Shown here: in pieces, positions 31,604 to 42,960 of the stretch
How the letters are laid out: each line of letters opens with the position of its first letter
Numbering within the stretch: position 1 is the stretch's first letter
Origin: Roridomyces roridus
Taxonomy: Eukaryota > Basidiomycota > Agaricomycetes > Agaricales > Mycenaceae
Assembly (NCBI GenBank): GCA_029378245.1
Contig: JARKIF010000121.1
Span: 37,425-101,424 of the forward strand
Reading direction: 5' to 3'
Length of the DNA stretch: 64,000 nucleotides
Made by a program: the position numbers and the translations under genes
Notes under the pieces: generated by a model
Told to the model about the DNA's origin: nothing
Database searches by the model: none
Seen by the model: only the letters and a program-made list of their open reading frames with translations

Positions 31604-34600
31604 TTACGACGGCATCCCTTGCCCACGCAGCTCGGCCAGCCGCGGCGTAGCAGGCAACACCATTCCTTCTCCACGCCCCCGTCCCCGTCCGCGCGGCCGC
31701 CCCGGGCCCCTTCCTCTTGCGACTCCGCGTCCTTGGCCTTCTGCTGCCCCTGGCAGTCCTTGGTCATCCCCCACCGGGTCTGGACTGGCGCCCTCACCAC
31801 GGCCACGTCCTCTACCTCCTCTCCCCGGCCGTGTCCCTCTTCCTCGTCCTCGGGCACGCGGTAGACTGGTGCCTCTCGTCGTCTTCCCTGTTTTGTTCTG
31901 CTCCCTTTCGTGTACGAGGCTCAAGTCGATGATGCTGTCCATGGTTTCTTCATCCAGCACAGGGGAATCGATTCGGTACTGCTGCAAATGGACAGCATCC
32001 CGCATTTGGCCAGTATTGAGAAGGAGATCGGTCGGAAGCCCACTATGAGCAATCCAGGGCTGCGTGTGTGTCGTCTTCACCCGCTCCTGGTACACTTGGC
32101 GAGTCCCTGTGTCTGCGCAATTGTGGGCAGCACAATTATGTTGCACATTAACTGTGCACAAGACATCCTTGCATTCAACTCAGCATAGTGCCATATAGAT
32201 GGGACTGGACATACCTTCATCGAGAGTAGCACTAGAGTGTAGCACGAATACATATTCGCGAATATGAATATTCGTCAAACTTTGAAAACTGATATTCGCA
32301 TTCGCACGAATATTGATGGCAAATATTCGTGTATTTGTAAGCAGTATTCGCGAATATTCGCGAGTGGCAACTATTCAGATTCAGCACCTCTGGATACTCA
32401 TTTAAAGTGGGTGGTTGCAAGCTATCTGCAGGCAAAGTGCTATATCAGCTTCAGAGAGCAGTGTGGGTAGTCTCAAATGTCCTTCCCAGCAAGTTCCCAG
32501 TGGTGGTAGCTCGCAATGGGAGTCAAATCTTGACAGATTGACAGAAGGGCATGCCAAAATGGACGGATCACTGGGTATGTGTCATTGTACATGAAATATT
32601 CTATTGACTGATGTGTGTGCAGGGAACAAGCCGATTTGGCCGAGTGATGCCGAGTGATGCCGACGGATCAATCTTCCAAATTGAGCTATGATATCACGTT
32701 GATCAAGTCAGGATTAGCCGACGAATATTCGCGAATATTGACTTTTTCAAAACCTGATATTCGCATTCGCGCGAATAGCACAGCCACAGCCATTCACGAG
32801 TACAAATATTCGGTATTCGCGAATACACAGCCACGAATATTCGTGACATTCGCCATTCGTGCTACACCCTAAGTAGCACCCAACAGTCCTGTAAATCAAG
32901 CGGCGGCATCCCATACAACGCATCTCCGTCATCACCGACATTGGTGAATTGGACAAGCACGGCTGATGCTCGACAACTCAGGTCTTCTGGGCTGCCTTCG
33001 ATTTGAAGGATCTCCTTGACACGGCCAACAAATGTGGACGAATTAGTTTGCTTGGCAATGACAAAAGTGTCGAGGGGACAGTGGTCCCCATTGTCCAGAT
33101 ACATTTCGGAGTTCGTCTTGAGAAGAATGGGGCGGGCTGTGTGGCTGGGGAGCGATTGCGGTAGCTTGACACCCGTCAAGGTCGAGGTAAACGGACGGGC
33201 AGGTTTATGGTCAGAGATGCAGATTCCGTGAGATCCCTTCTTTTTCTCCCCCAAACCGAGATACTGAGTAACGGTGTTAGGGGAGGAAACAAGACTCATG
33301 GGTCCAACTCCCGCCTGGACCCAGTCGTTTTGGTTCTTTGAAAGAACTCGGTTGGCGGTGAGTCGCAGCCTCGGAGACTTCGCAGTGAGCGGTGGAGCGC
33401 GAGCACCAGATGCTGATGCAGCTGCAGCTACGGGACCAACGGATGCTGCCGGATTTCCAGGAGCAGCTGGAGCGGAAGGAGGGTTTGCCAATATCAAGGA
33501 TGGGCGCATGAAGTGGCCACCACTGAGGAGATGACGGATTCGGTTACCCTGCGCGAATGCACGCGCAATATCTCGAGAAGGTGCGTGGCGATTTGAATGA
33601 ACACTCTTGGCTCGAATAATGGCATTAAAGGATTCAAAGGCTTCTGTGGCAAAGAGGCTAGCAGGCCCAAAGCGACGAATGTGGTCGGGTAAGTGGAGGA
33701 GGATGTGAAATTTCGGTTTATTAAACCACCGAGTTGTCCAATGAGCTGCACAAGCCAAGAAATGATTTATTTCGGCAGCCAGAAGCGCCTGGAGGATTGT
33801 GAGCGAGAGGCTAACAAAAGATGGAGCCCTCACGCTGTGCGCATCAATGTCCTTGATCGACGGCTGCCAAATCAGAGGTACAAGCTTGGAAAGTGCAACC
33901 CAGGTCTCGAGACAGTCTTTGGACACAAGGTCGTAGAGGACAAATGGGGCAACTTGGGCGATGGCACGAAAGTCCCGTCCGACAAGGGAACCTGCATATT
34001 GGACCAAGGTGTGCCCCGCAAGCGGTGAAATCCCAAGACCAGTGACATCCACCGAATTTAGGCGCGTTTCCAGCAGCTTTTTGAGTTCGTCCTTCTTGAA
34101 AAGCTGATTTTGGACCAGATCGCGCCACATGTACTTCACAAACCCCAACAGAACGACATGGAGGATCTCAACGGGCGTGTCGCAATGTGGGTCCAGTCCT
34201 GTAAAGAGGATCAGCTCGTGACCAGTATACGGAGTTCCCCCTCCTCACCGTGAAGGCGCCAGACCGGGCTTGTTATCTCAGCCGGCAATTGCTGGATCGC
34301 CTCATCAAGTGCTGCCTGCCGCGCCGGGACACCTCGCTTCTTCTTGTACGAATCAAACAGCTTTTCTAGAAACACCAGTTGGAAGGTGTCTTTTATACCG
34401 GAAGCTGTTCGCATGTTCTTGACTTTCGTCTGCGTAAAGAGGGTGGTGGCTTCTTGAAAGAATGTGCGCAATTTCGTCGTGGTCTCCTCCTTGGTACGCA
34501 ACTTTCCAATCTAACTCATTTGTGAGCTTGAGCTTCGATTGAATGCCGTTAAAGATACCTTGACAAATGCTTTGACACGGAGCATGGCCTGTTCCAATGT

Positions 34601-37030
34601 CTCCTTGGCCTTGCCACGCTTCTTCGGCTGATTTTCAGCATCCACGGAAGGTGGTTGAGTGGACGGAGGAATTGGACCAGGAGTCGTCTTGTCCAAAGTG
34701 CTGGTATCAGTGCCGGGAGGGTTTGGATCAGAAGCTACGTTGTCTGGAGAGGTGCCGGTCTCAGTGCTGGGAGGCTGAGGTCCCCGAGGAGCAGACGCAG
34801 AGTCAGCATCAGCCTCCTCAGCCCGGTGCTCCTCCTCAAGAGTAGCAGCATCTGGTTCGGCTACGTCGGAACCAGCTCGGCTTTCCGCGTCGCTGCCATC
34901 TGGAGTGCCAAGGTCGGAACCACCGGATCTGTCACGGTCGCGGCCTGCCGATGGTTTGCCGTTGTCGTCTTCCATCGAGTCGCTACCTTTGACCCAGCAG
35001 GCTCTACAAAAGAATTTGCCCTGGAGTCCAATATGGCAGGCAAACTCGCTTTGCATTGGATTGTCGCCGAGCAGGGCCAGAACCGACGGAATAAGCAAGA
35101 CCAATTCCTTTTCTTGCACGTCCCAGGCCCAAATCCCCTCTTTCTGCGCAGTTCTGCAAGCAAATTAGGTGCGGTTCCATTGCCTAAATTGAAGTGTTTG
35201 TACGTACTCGAGCTGATCCACGACTCCATCGAGCATCTCAAGTGGGGGAGCAATATTCGAGGTGGAAAGGAAATGGACATTGTATTCCTTCTGCGCCTCA
35301 GCACGGGAAGCCCCGCTGGGGTGAAAAGAAAGCTGTTATGCTCATTCCACTTTTTGGACAGATTTCCCGAGGTGTCGTCGCAGTAGAGCCAAATTGGAAA
35401 AGCGAGGACACGACCACCGTTGGCCTTGGCTCGCCAAGTGTTGCCGAGGGCGGGGTCGGTGAGATCCCAGGGCACCAGTGCTCCGGAGACGGGGTCTTGA
35501 ATGTCTAACATTGTGGTCATTTTAGAAGTGGGGCGAGCGGTGAATACACTCATACCTTTAATTTGTGTAGGGCTGGGAACTCCGTACAGGTGATAATCAA
35601 CCTGAAGCTCCGTCCAATTCTTCAAAAATTGGCCCTGCGCAACCTCACGCTCACGCTTGACCACCCTCCAACTCTCTCCTGTATCGGCGGTGACCACACA
35701 CAAGTCCCAGCACTTTGCGACGAGGACCTTGTCCCGAATGAACCATCGGATGGGTATGCAATATGTCCCGTCTTTGAGCATGGCCGGTTCATGGATATAA
35801 TAATCCTGAAGGTCAATGCGAGCCATAGGGGTCGTCTGGGAAAATGGGATCTCTTCGAGCCAACGCTTTCCTTGCCGCGCCTCCTGCAAGAGTTTGGCGG
35901 TGTCCTCCGGGTAAAACTCGAGGTGCGGACGGACTCGTGGATTCGACATTTCCTATAGTCAATTGTATCAAGGTATGTCTGTTTCGGTCAAAATGCACCC
36001 ACCTGCGAGATGATCTGACTGAGATTATTGACGTGGTATCTGTGGCCCAGGGCACCGTTGTACTCGATCGTTTCAATTCCGCATATTTGTTGGAGCATGA
36101 CATTGAGTTCTTGCATCGATTTGACCGTGGGCACGTCCTCGACATTGTTGACTTTAAGCAGCCATAGGAAAAGTTCTAGCTGCCGATGGGAAAAAACAGA
36201 CCGGGGGAGGTGCATCAAGATATCCAGTGTACATGTCTGTGGATGCCTTGAGAACAGTATGTGAGAGCAGATAAAGGCGCGTACAATCCTGTCCGTCCAC
36301 GGAAACCACTGTCGAGAATATTGAGTGCGGTCCCGATTCCGAGGACGCTTGCCTTGATGACTGACATCTTCTTCATCCCCATTGTCCACTGGAATGAATC
36401 ATTGTGAGTGCGGCACAATAGCAGCAGCATGTAGTTATTTACCAGTCACAGTGGGATCTTGAGCTTCTTCATCTTCCTCGTCAGATCTTTCCTGCAATTC
36501 ATCATCGGAGGGTGCATCCATTTGCTGGAATTCTAGTAGCTGCTTGGCAATCTCGCCCGCAGCTCGAGCTTCCAGCGACGGCTGTAATTCTGTGGGCTCA
36601 CCCAAACCCCAGTCTAGGAGTTGGCGAGGGGGAGTGTGTGCATTAGAGGGTTCAGGCCAATCCGCCGCAGGGATTTCCTCGTAGGCAGCTGGAGCCGCAA
36701 GAGATTCAAGAAGGGCCCGGGTAGCGTCTTCAGTGAAAGCGCCAAAGGGAAGCTCATTCGGAGAGTGGGAGGTGGGTGGCAAGTCAGCGGGTGGAGAAGG
36801 ACTTCGAGCTCGTCGCTGCAGGGCTTCTTGGTGGGTCGCACTTTCCTCGTGGCGAGCAAGGCGGTGTGCGTCTCGAGTATTGCGATCCTGACACACTCGG
36901 CAGCGGTATTGAACTTTTCCGCTGGGTTGCGTCACTGTCTCCCATACTGAAGGATGTATCAGTCAACAACAAATACTTTTGTGCGGCTTTACGGAGCGGT
37001 ACCTGCTGGATCAGGGCGTATCGAGGACAT
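31604..37030 (-). pseudogene. Gene Z: large C2H2-finger protein of an agaricomycete multicopy family, transposase-like, interrupted
   Basis: Minus strand exons: 37030-37003, 36946-36443, 36388-36285, 36236-36003, 35952-35556, 35504 onward, and more to 31604. All checked junctions are in phase. Exon 2 carries a C2H2-like finger (YRCRVCQDRNTRDAHRLARH) and an acidic region. The core reads LAFPIWLYCDDTSGNLSKKW, NEHNSFLFTPAGLP, LALLGDNPMQSEFACHIGLQ and FFCRACWVKG, then GLDPHCDTPVEILHVVLLGF. Next is KFHILLHLPDHIRRFGPASL with FESFNAIIRAKSVHSNRHAP, which resembles the DUF4218-type tail of CACTA transposases. The last exon (32167-31604) has NVQHNCAAHNCADTGTRQVY and an RG-rich tail. Damage: one-base losses near 35305 and 34215, and a hAT element inside a codon at 32872. 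The transposase link is an inference from layout. Confidence 0.65.
32233..32871. mobile_element. hAT-type non-autonomous element, 639 bp, rich in CGAATATTCG palindromes
   Basis: TIRs TAGAGTGTAGCACGAAT (left) and TAGGGTGTAGCACGAAT (right, reverse complement). The exact 8-bp target duplication AGTAGCAC lies at 32225-32232 and 32872-32879. Both subterminal zones contain many ATTCGCGAATATTCG palindromes and a GATATTCGCATTCGC(A/G)CGAATA word, presumably transposase binding sites. There is no coding capacity. Deleting it with one target copy restores gene Z in frame: DLQDCWVLL then SMK, splice, DVLCTVNVQHNC. As it stands, the right TIR supplies the first stop codon (LLRV stop). Confidence 0.93.
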
Positions 37031-37659
37031 GTCGAAATAGGGGCGATTGATCTTGTCGAGTCGGATTGCCTGATATAAGCGCGTTTGAGTTTGGTACAAT
37101 CCAGAGGACGTGTCAGGGCCAACCTTTGGTGGACTTAACCCGTTTGCTTCACCGGAGTTGACCAATTGACAAAATTTGAAATTCACACTAGGCATCAACT
37201 ACTTTTGACCCGAGGTTAAGTTACGATTTGCAATCAGTTTACATTGATGTGATTTAAACTCCAGTCATCTTAAGGTCTGGCCGTGTACATGTGCCTGTGA
37301 GCCGCTTATAGTAGCCTTAGATTGCCAGATAAGGACGGTCAGGGCATATGTGTCGATATCAGTTTAGCATATTTTCCCCACAAGACCTCGATAGCCCCAT
37401 ATTTGAGTCGTGGATCAAGCAGGCACTATTATTCAAAGGCAGACATGCTGCTTGGCATTTAGAGCTCGTAAGAACATGTCCCCGTCAACTACATCAACAT
37501 GATACCGAAGCCGCGGTCCTACGGCTGTCTTTGGTGGTGGCGAGACCGGTGCGAGCAGTGCATCACGAACACACCAATCCAACATGAGGAATGACAAATT
37601 GTCAACCCTCGTATACTTGGCATCCATCCCACACCGTGCGCGGCCGCTAAGAGCTGATC
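37031..37659. other. Upstream region of gene Z and unassigned DNA
   Basis: About 600 bp between the gene Z start and the next ORF. No gene, no clear terminal repeats. It should hold the original gene Z promoter. Confidence 0.4.
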
Positions 37660-38220
37660 TTGGCTGGATTGACGATCGCCAGGTCCACGATGCGACCCGA
37701 ACTCAGTTGGCAGCGCACCAAAGAGCGTAGACGAGCAAATGAGAGTCCAGGGGTGTTGGAGTTGAAGAGTACGAAGAAAGGGCTCCAGACGGGCCTCCCC
37801 TACGAAACGATCTACAGAGAGTTTTTGGCCTTCCTCTGGTCCGGTCTTCGAAAGTGCGGCCAGAAGGGGAAAAAGGACGTGTACGCGATCTTCAAAGTCT
37901 GGGACGACGAACTGTTTCCGGACACAGAGACCAGTCTGGCGTCAGCACTCCCATCCGCTCGTCACTCGAACAATGACTTTGATCGGGTTTTGACTGCGCT
38001 GGACGACGGGGAAGACTTGTCCACGGATGAAGAAGGCAATGACCACGGGGAAGGAAGTGCGGACGAGGACCAAGATATGAGCGGAGGCGGAGGTCCCGGT
38101 GAGGATGACGAAGATGAGGCGCAAGGGAATGTGGGTGGGGGCACAGGAGACGACGAGGACGAGGGAAACGGGAACCAGCAGAATGAGCCGGGTGCGCACA
38201 TGGACGACGACTCGGATTAG
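37660..38220 (+). CDS. Hypothetical protein with acidic low-complexity tail, probably a C-terminal fragment
   Basis: An open frame of 186 codons. Residues 30-90 look like a folded domain (SPGVLELKSTKKGLQTGLPY, ETIYREFLAFLWSGLRKCGQ, KGKKDVYAIFKVWDDELFP). The rest is a run of D, E, G and N (DEEGNDHGEGSADEDQDMSG onward) to the stop. No ATG context or upstream exon is convincing, so this may be the 3' part of a longer decayed gene. I recognise no family. Its coding composition and direction are clear, but its function is unknown. Confidence 0.45.
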   Translation: MAGLTIARSTMRPELSWQRTKERRRANESPGVLELKSTKKGLQTGLPYETIYREFLAFLWSGLRKCGQKGKKDVYAIFKVWDDELFPDTETSLASALPSARHSNNDFDRVLTALDDGEDLSTDEEGNDHGEGSADEDQDMSGGGGPGEDDEDEAQGNVGGGTGDDEDEGNGNQQNEPGAHMDDDSD

Positions 38221-38704
38221 TTGTACAAACTTGAACTGCGCCGCACCGATGCGCGCCAATAATTTGTTTTTTCCCCACCCAAACACTTGAGGCTAGATGG
38301 AACTGTCGAAGATAAATTGGATAGGGATGTATCGACGGGTACACGGCGTATTGCGACGATAGAGTTACAAGCGCGGTCGGAGACTTCATTGGCGCGGCCA
38401 CGCTTTGCCTATATGCAGTGAGCGGGTAATAGAGGGCGAGTGCGAGTGACGCACCTTTGCCGGCGACCGGGGGTATTCTCCTGCTATGGTATCACGCACA
38501 GGAACGTCGTTGGCCGGGAAGACCGGCTGAAATGGGTGCCGAGGGCTGCCCGAAGTCGAGACGGAGGCCACAACAATGCTGTACAGTGACCCACCTCAGG
38601 GCTGTGGATGTGCTCGTCCTTGCTGCGCGGGCTGGGCGAAAAACCTTTCGGTTTTCGACTCTCCTGACCTTGATGGAGGAGGGCACTGGGCCGAGGTCGA
38701 CTCG

Positions 38705-39264
38705 GACACAGGGGGCATCAAGCGTGGCACTTTGCCTTGTGTGCCAAGGTAGCACTTGCGTGGCACTTGGCGCGTAGTTGGCCGGAAGTTGGACATTACG
38801 TGTGAATTTCCTTTGTTCCCCGGCCTTCACAATTGGCCGGGAGCGTCGTGATATAAGGATAGACATTATATCTTGAGGGAGTGAGTGTCCACATAGAGGG
38901 CCTTTAATATATGTAAAAATACTGTTGATACCCTCCATGCTGTGGCCATGCTTGTTGCAGGGAAATGGAGTGACTCCGGTGCAAGAATACCCAATGACAC
39001 CACCCAACATGCTGCGAATCATGTTTTAAATTCGCTCAATGGGTCAGGAATTATTCTCCACAGTTTAGTTGAATTATAAACAAGTTGTTCGGCGGTCAGA
39101 ATCACCAAATGTGTCGGGCAAAGAAAATGGGTACATAAGCACAGATTCGAACTCACGCACATCAAAAGAGCACCTAGGCACGTGGTTTTATGTCCATGGC
39201 CCAACTGCGCGCCAAGTGCCACCTTGGCACACAAAAAAATGTGCCACGGCTGATGCCCCCTGTG
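38705..39264. mobile_element. Inverted-repeat element, about 560 bp
   Basis: The left arm CACAGGGGGCATCA, CGTGGCAC, TTGTGTGCCAAGGTAGCAC and GGCGCG recurs inverted on the right in the same order (right arm around 39190-39264). That gives arms of about 70 bp with a few mismatches and small gaps. No target duplication is evident at the outermost matching base, so the exact ends are uncertain. No coding capacity. Confidence 0.5.
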
Positions 39265-41793
39265 GGAAGGGAGGGAGGGACGGCGTGGACGCCTGCGTCG
39301 CTGGCTCGGAGGCTCGGTCAGCATGCCGAGAGTGGTGGAGTGAGTGGAGCGGGTGTGTGTATATATTTCCTCCGCAGCAGTGATGCCCATCAGACCTCTC
39401 TTGACTCTCTACCACCACCACCCGGCTACCCTCACGCCAGCCGTCGCCACTCACACTCGCCCTACCACCCGTCATGACAACTACGCCTCACCACCCCGTC
39501 ATCCTTCATCCGCTCGGCTCACGATATACGCCTTTCCGTCGTCGAACCGCCGCCATACGGCTACGTGGCCATTCCGTCCAATTCGACAAGCCAGATGGTG
39601 AGCGTAGGGAACATGATGCAGGTAGTATGAGGTACGTGATTCGCTCCCACTGAACCCGCCGCTACGCTGAGACTCAGCGTCGATGTAGTCCCGACGAAAC
39701 TCTGGTCAGTCTTTAGTTATGGTCACACTGTCCGCGCTCATACCTCCGTAGTTCCATTCAGCCATGTCGTTCTCGCTGACCAACGGTGTGTGTTACTCTC
39801 ATTCCAGTTGATACTCTCGACGCTGACTTTGTACTCAAGATCCCGTATGTCCCTCGTCCGTATATGACTTCTCCCCTTCTGTGTACGCGTACTACTTGAA
39901 TATATTGTTTGAATTCAACATGCTTTTGATTATGGAAGTGAAGAGAAGGAGGGATGGACCGGTGTGACATCTAGGGTCCTATGAGGCAATATAAGGTCCT
40001 CAGGACTGATGACCATATCAGTGTCCCCACCTATGCCTGACAGTCTGCATGTGAGTACATGATGCGTACAATACCACAAGACGTGCCTTCGCTTCGCTCC
40101 GGCAGCATTGCATCAACACCGGGATTTGCTCTAAACTCCACACGGCTTTTGAGTGGCCAGCACTTGGATTTCCGCTTTGGATGAGAAGGAATAGACATTT
40201 TGGCCAAGAAGATCAACAACAGCCAAGTCAAAGTCACGTATTACTACATGGGACATCCAGATTCCAGATTCCACCCTTCCCCAGATTGAACATCTACGTC
40301 AAAAGTCTTCCCCTGGTACAAAGTTTTCAGAAAGGGAAAATGCAACTGAGCAAAACACATGAACGTACATCCACGTTTGACCCACCGCGTGGATCCCGCA
40401 CGCAGTGGCGCTCTACGCGTTACCTTGCATATCCTGTCGCACTCGCACTGTGCCAAGGTTCACGGGCACCACGATGGGAGTCGTTTGGCGAACGGTCAGT
40501 CGTCGAGAGTGGGAATGAGAGCAATCCAGGAGTTGTATGTAGTAGGAGGTCCGAGGGGGAACACACCATGCGACTCATGGTAGTACGTTGCTGAAGCCAC
40601 AACGGGCGTCGGGGAGAGGCAACGAAGCTCGCGGCTTCGAGGTGGATGAGGAAAATTACGACGCGTGGCTTGAGGGGAGACGGCGAGCTGGTGAGTACAC
40701 CGGGCTCAAAGAGGCTGAGTGACATTCACCTCGAGTCAGAGCGTGTGGCGTGGCGCACGACGCCCTGGGGTTTGAAAGCGACGCGTCCACTCGAGCCGGG
40801 TCAGTCTAGAGTCAAAGCGGTGAGAGAGCCACGCACCATCGTACCCCGTGTTCCCCGTGTCCCGTCGAGTCTGCCGACACGTTGAGTGTTGCAGAAATGC
40901 GAAACTGAGCGGTTGATATCACGAAGAAACTCAGCCAGGGCGGCGTGAGAGGTAGGTTGAAGCAAAATGAGCACGCCGACAATCATGCGCGGTGAGGCCG
41001 TTGGGGATGCGACGCCGGAAGCAGTATTTGGTGACCGGGGACAGTGTTCCGCTCGAGCCAGGCCGGTGTGATTACCGAGGGACGCAGCTCAGTGACAGCC
41101 AGAAAGTGGGGATGCGATGGCGGGATGAAAAGGAAGGAGGCGGCTTGAGGAGCTTGAGACAATGCTTGAAGAGTATCCCAAGAGTATCCCAGAGTGCGGC
41201 ACAATTGATGAATAATCCGGATTTTGAGCCCCAATGACGAAGAATAAATATTAAATAGCAAAGGGTCAGTAGGAGGAGGGCTCAGGGAAGCGGGGTGAGC
41301 AAGCCGACAGCCAGGGGTTCTCTATATATGCATGCCATGCCGGTGACGCGTCATCTTGCCGCCAATGGTCGCTCCACTGCCGTTCCGTGCGATAAGCTGT
41401 GATCTGCCAAGAAAGCTGTGGAAAGCTGTGGTGACAACGGTCGATGGGAATGAAAAGAAGCAAATCCAAAGCTGTAAGAAAGCTGTAGAAACACCCTTCC
41501 GAGAGCCAGATGAGCATAAAGAGAAAGTACATTTGGGGATAGAAGCAAGTGAACTGACAGTTGTATAAACAAAAAGGAGCCATAATCTTAAAGAACGGAT
41601 AATCGCATTGTAGGTCGCCTGATCATACACTGATATGGCCATATCTCAATTTTCTAGTTGTTATATGGTACGGTCAGGCTGACGACCATATTCAGCCATA
41701 CATGACCATGTCTGGCCGTATATCGAGAAAATAAATCTTGCGACATAATGCTCTCAGACTTTTGTTTCGTTTTGGATTATGCCGGTTCAACAT

Positions 41794-41801
41794 GTAAGTA
41801 C
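41794..41801. repeat. 8-bp target-site duplication, left copy (GTAAGTAC)
   Basis: GTAAGTAC directly left of the element. The second copy is at 42335-42342. Confidence 0.93.
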
Positions 41802-42334
41802 TAGGGCTCCGACCCGACCGTCAAAATGACGGGTCAACGAGCCGTCACGACGGGTGCCGGCCCGGCGGTACAGCCCTCTGAAGCCACAATTTTGACGGCC
41901 GGGTCCGGGTCCGGTTCCTTGGCTGACGGGGCACCCGTTCCCGGCCGTTGACGGGCCATGACGGGTGGTGACGGGTCCTCGGCTAATTACCCATGCCGAG
42001 CTGCCATCATCACTTGATGCTCCAGGGGTAGCGCACTTGGGTCATCGGCAATCTTCCTGATGGCCCACTACTGCGCTTCTGGAGGCTTCCCGAGTACCAA
42101 TCCGTAATTTTGACTTCGGCATCACGTTCACATCAATCTGATGATCAATTTAGCTGGAGGCACGGGCTGTCACCACTCTAACCCGTCATGACGGCCGTGA
42201 CGGGTCTGACGGGTACCACCCGGCCGTTTTGAGGCCTCGCAACATGGTCTGACGGCCGGGTGGGGCCCGTCCGACCTCCCATGACGGCCGTCAGAGCGAC
42301 GGCCGTCGCCGTCAACGGCCGGGTCGGAGCCCTA
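41802..42334. mobile_element. hAT-type non-autonomous element, 533 bp, with GACGGG arrays
   Basis: Perfect TIR core TAGGGCTCCGACCCG at both ends, flanked by the exact 8-bp duplication GTAAGTAC. Both subterminal regions are crowded with GACGGGT/ACCCGTC and GACGGCC/GGCCGTC words in both orientations. The centre (about 41980-42175) is ordinary sequence with no gene. TAGGG ends plus an 8-bp target duplication place it in hAT. Confidence 0.93.
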
Positions 42335-42412
42335 GTAAGTACTTGTTGTTTGATAATGTCGAGCTGTATCCTCATCTTGGGTTCCAAAAAGGCAATGCTG
42401 TTGGGAAACAAT

Positions 42413-42507
42413 CGCCCTCGGTAGGAATCGAACCTACTCCTTCTCAGTTTATTTGCTCATTCGCCCAATCATATTGCTGAGACGATCGACCGCGATCTGC
42501 CAAGGGT
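42413..42507 (-). other. tRNA-like sequence with long anticodon-loop insert, copy 1
   Basis: Minus strand: an acceptor-like CCCTTG pairs with CGAGGG. A T arm (GTAGG, loop TTCGATT, CCTAC) carries a B box (GGTTCGATTCC). A five-base stem TCTCA/TGAGA encloses about 31 nt, as an intron-bearing anticodon arm would. The D arm (GATC...GATC) is not canonical, and no standard anticodon sits behind a U33, so a functional tRNA is doubtful. Confidence 0.4.
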
Positions 42508-42720
42508 TGTCTTGCACTTTCTTCGAGGGTAAGATATAATATGATATCACAGACTTGAGTCCCACGGGAAAATCCTTCGTTGGTCCGCAGACGACGCTTT
42601 GAAACATTCATTTTCGTCTGTTCAACAACTCGAGCTCTAGATGGCGGGTCCGGGTCCGTCAGTGCCTTTAGGATTGGCTGGCACTTACCTGCAAGGCTCG
42701 GTGAAGGGGGATTTCAATAA

Positions 42721-42788
42721 GTACCTTGTTGCCATACATATTCGCCGTAGTATGTTGGGCAAGTTGGGTTCGAATCCCGACAAGGCAT
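42721..42788 (+). other. tRNA-like sequence, plus strand, truncated
   Basis: A perfect B box (GGTTCGAATCC) sits within TTGGG-TTCGAAT-CCCGA, followed by CAAGGCA, which mostly pairs with TACCTTG at the 5' end. A CATAC/GTATG stem lies between. The D arm is missing. Likely a tRNA pseudogene or SINE head. Confidence 0.35.
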
Positions 42789-42960
42789 TGTTCGCGTACG
42801 CTTCATTTTGGATTACATATGGCTGTTCAACTGTGAAAATTTCGATCTGTTTCCTGTTGCCTCGTACCCGGGCTTCCGGGCAAAATGCTAGGTACATACT
42901 TAGATGGGTCATAAGTAGTCATAAGTTGCAAAAGGTTGGAACACATGGACTCACCCGTAT

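Larger units (their letters stand above)
38221..41801. other. 3.6 kb of repeats and unassigned DNA
   Basis: No gene recognised. It contains an inverted-repeat element (about 38705-39264), a B-box-like word on the minus strand near 39145 (GAGTTCGAATC), and direct repeats of GAAAGCTGT near 41411-41490. ORFs of 60-176 codons are present in several frames but overlap each other and show no family or splice pattern. Confidence 0.4.

Noticed and set aside
31191..32048. A 285-codon plus-strand ORF
   Set aside because: Its 3' half is antisense to the last exon of gene Z (RG-rich tail), whose minus-strand reading fits the spliced gene. The plus frame is a composition by-product.
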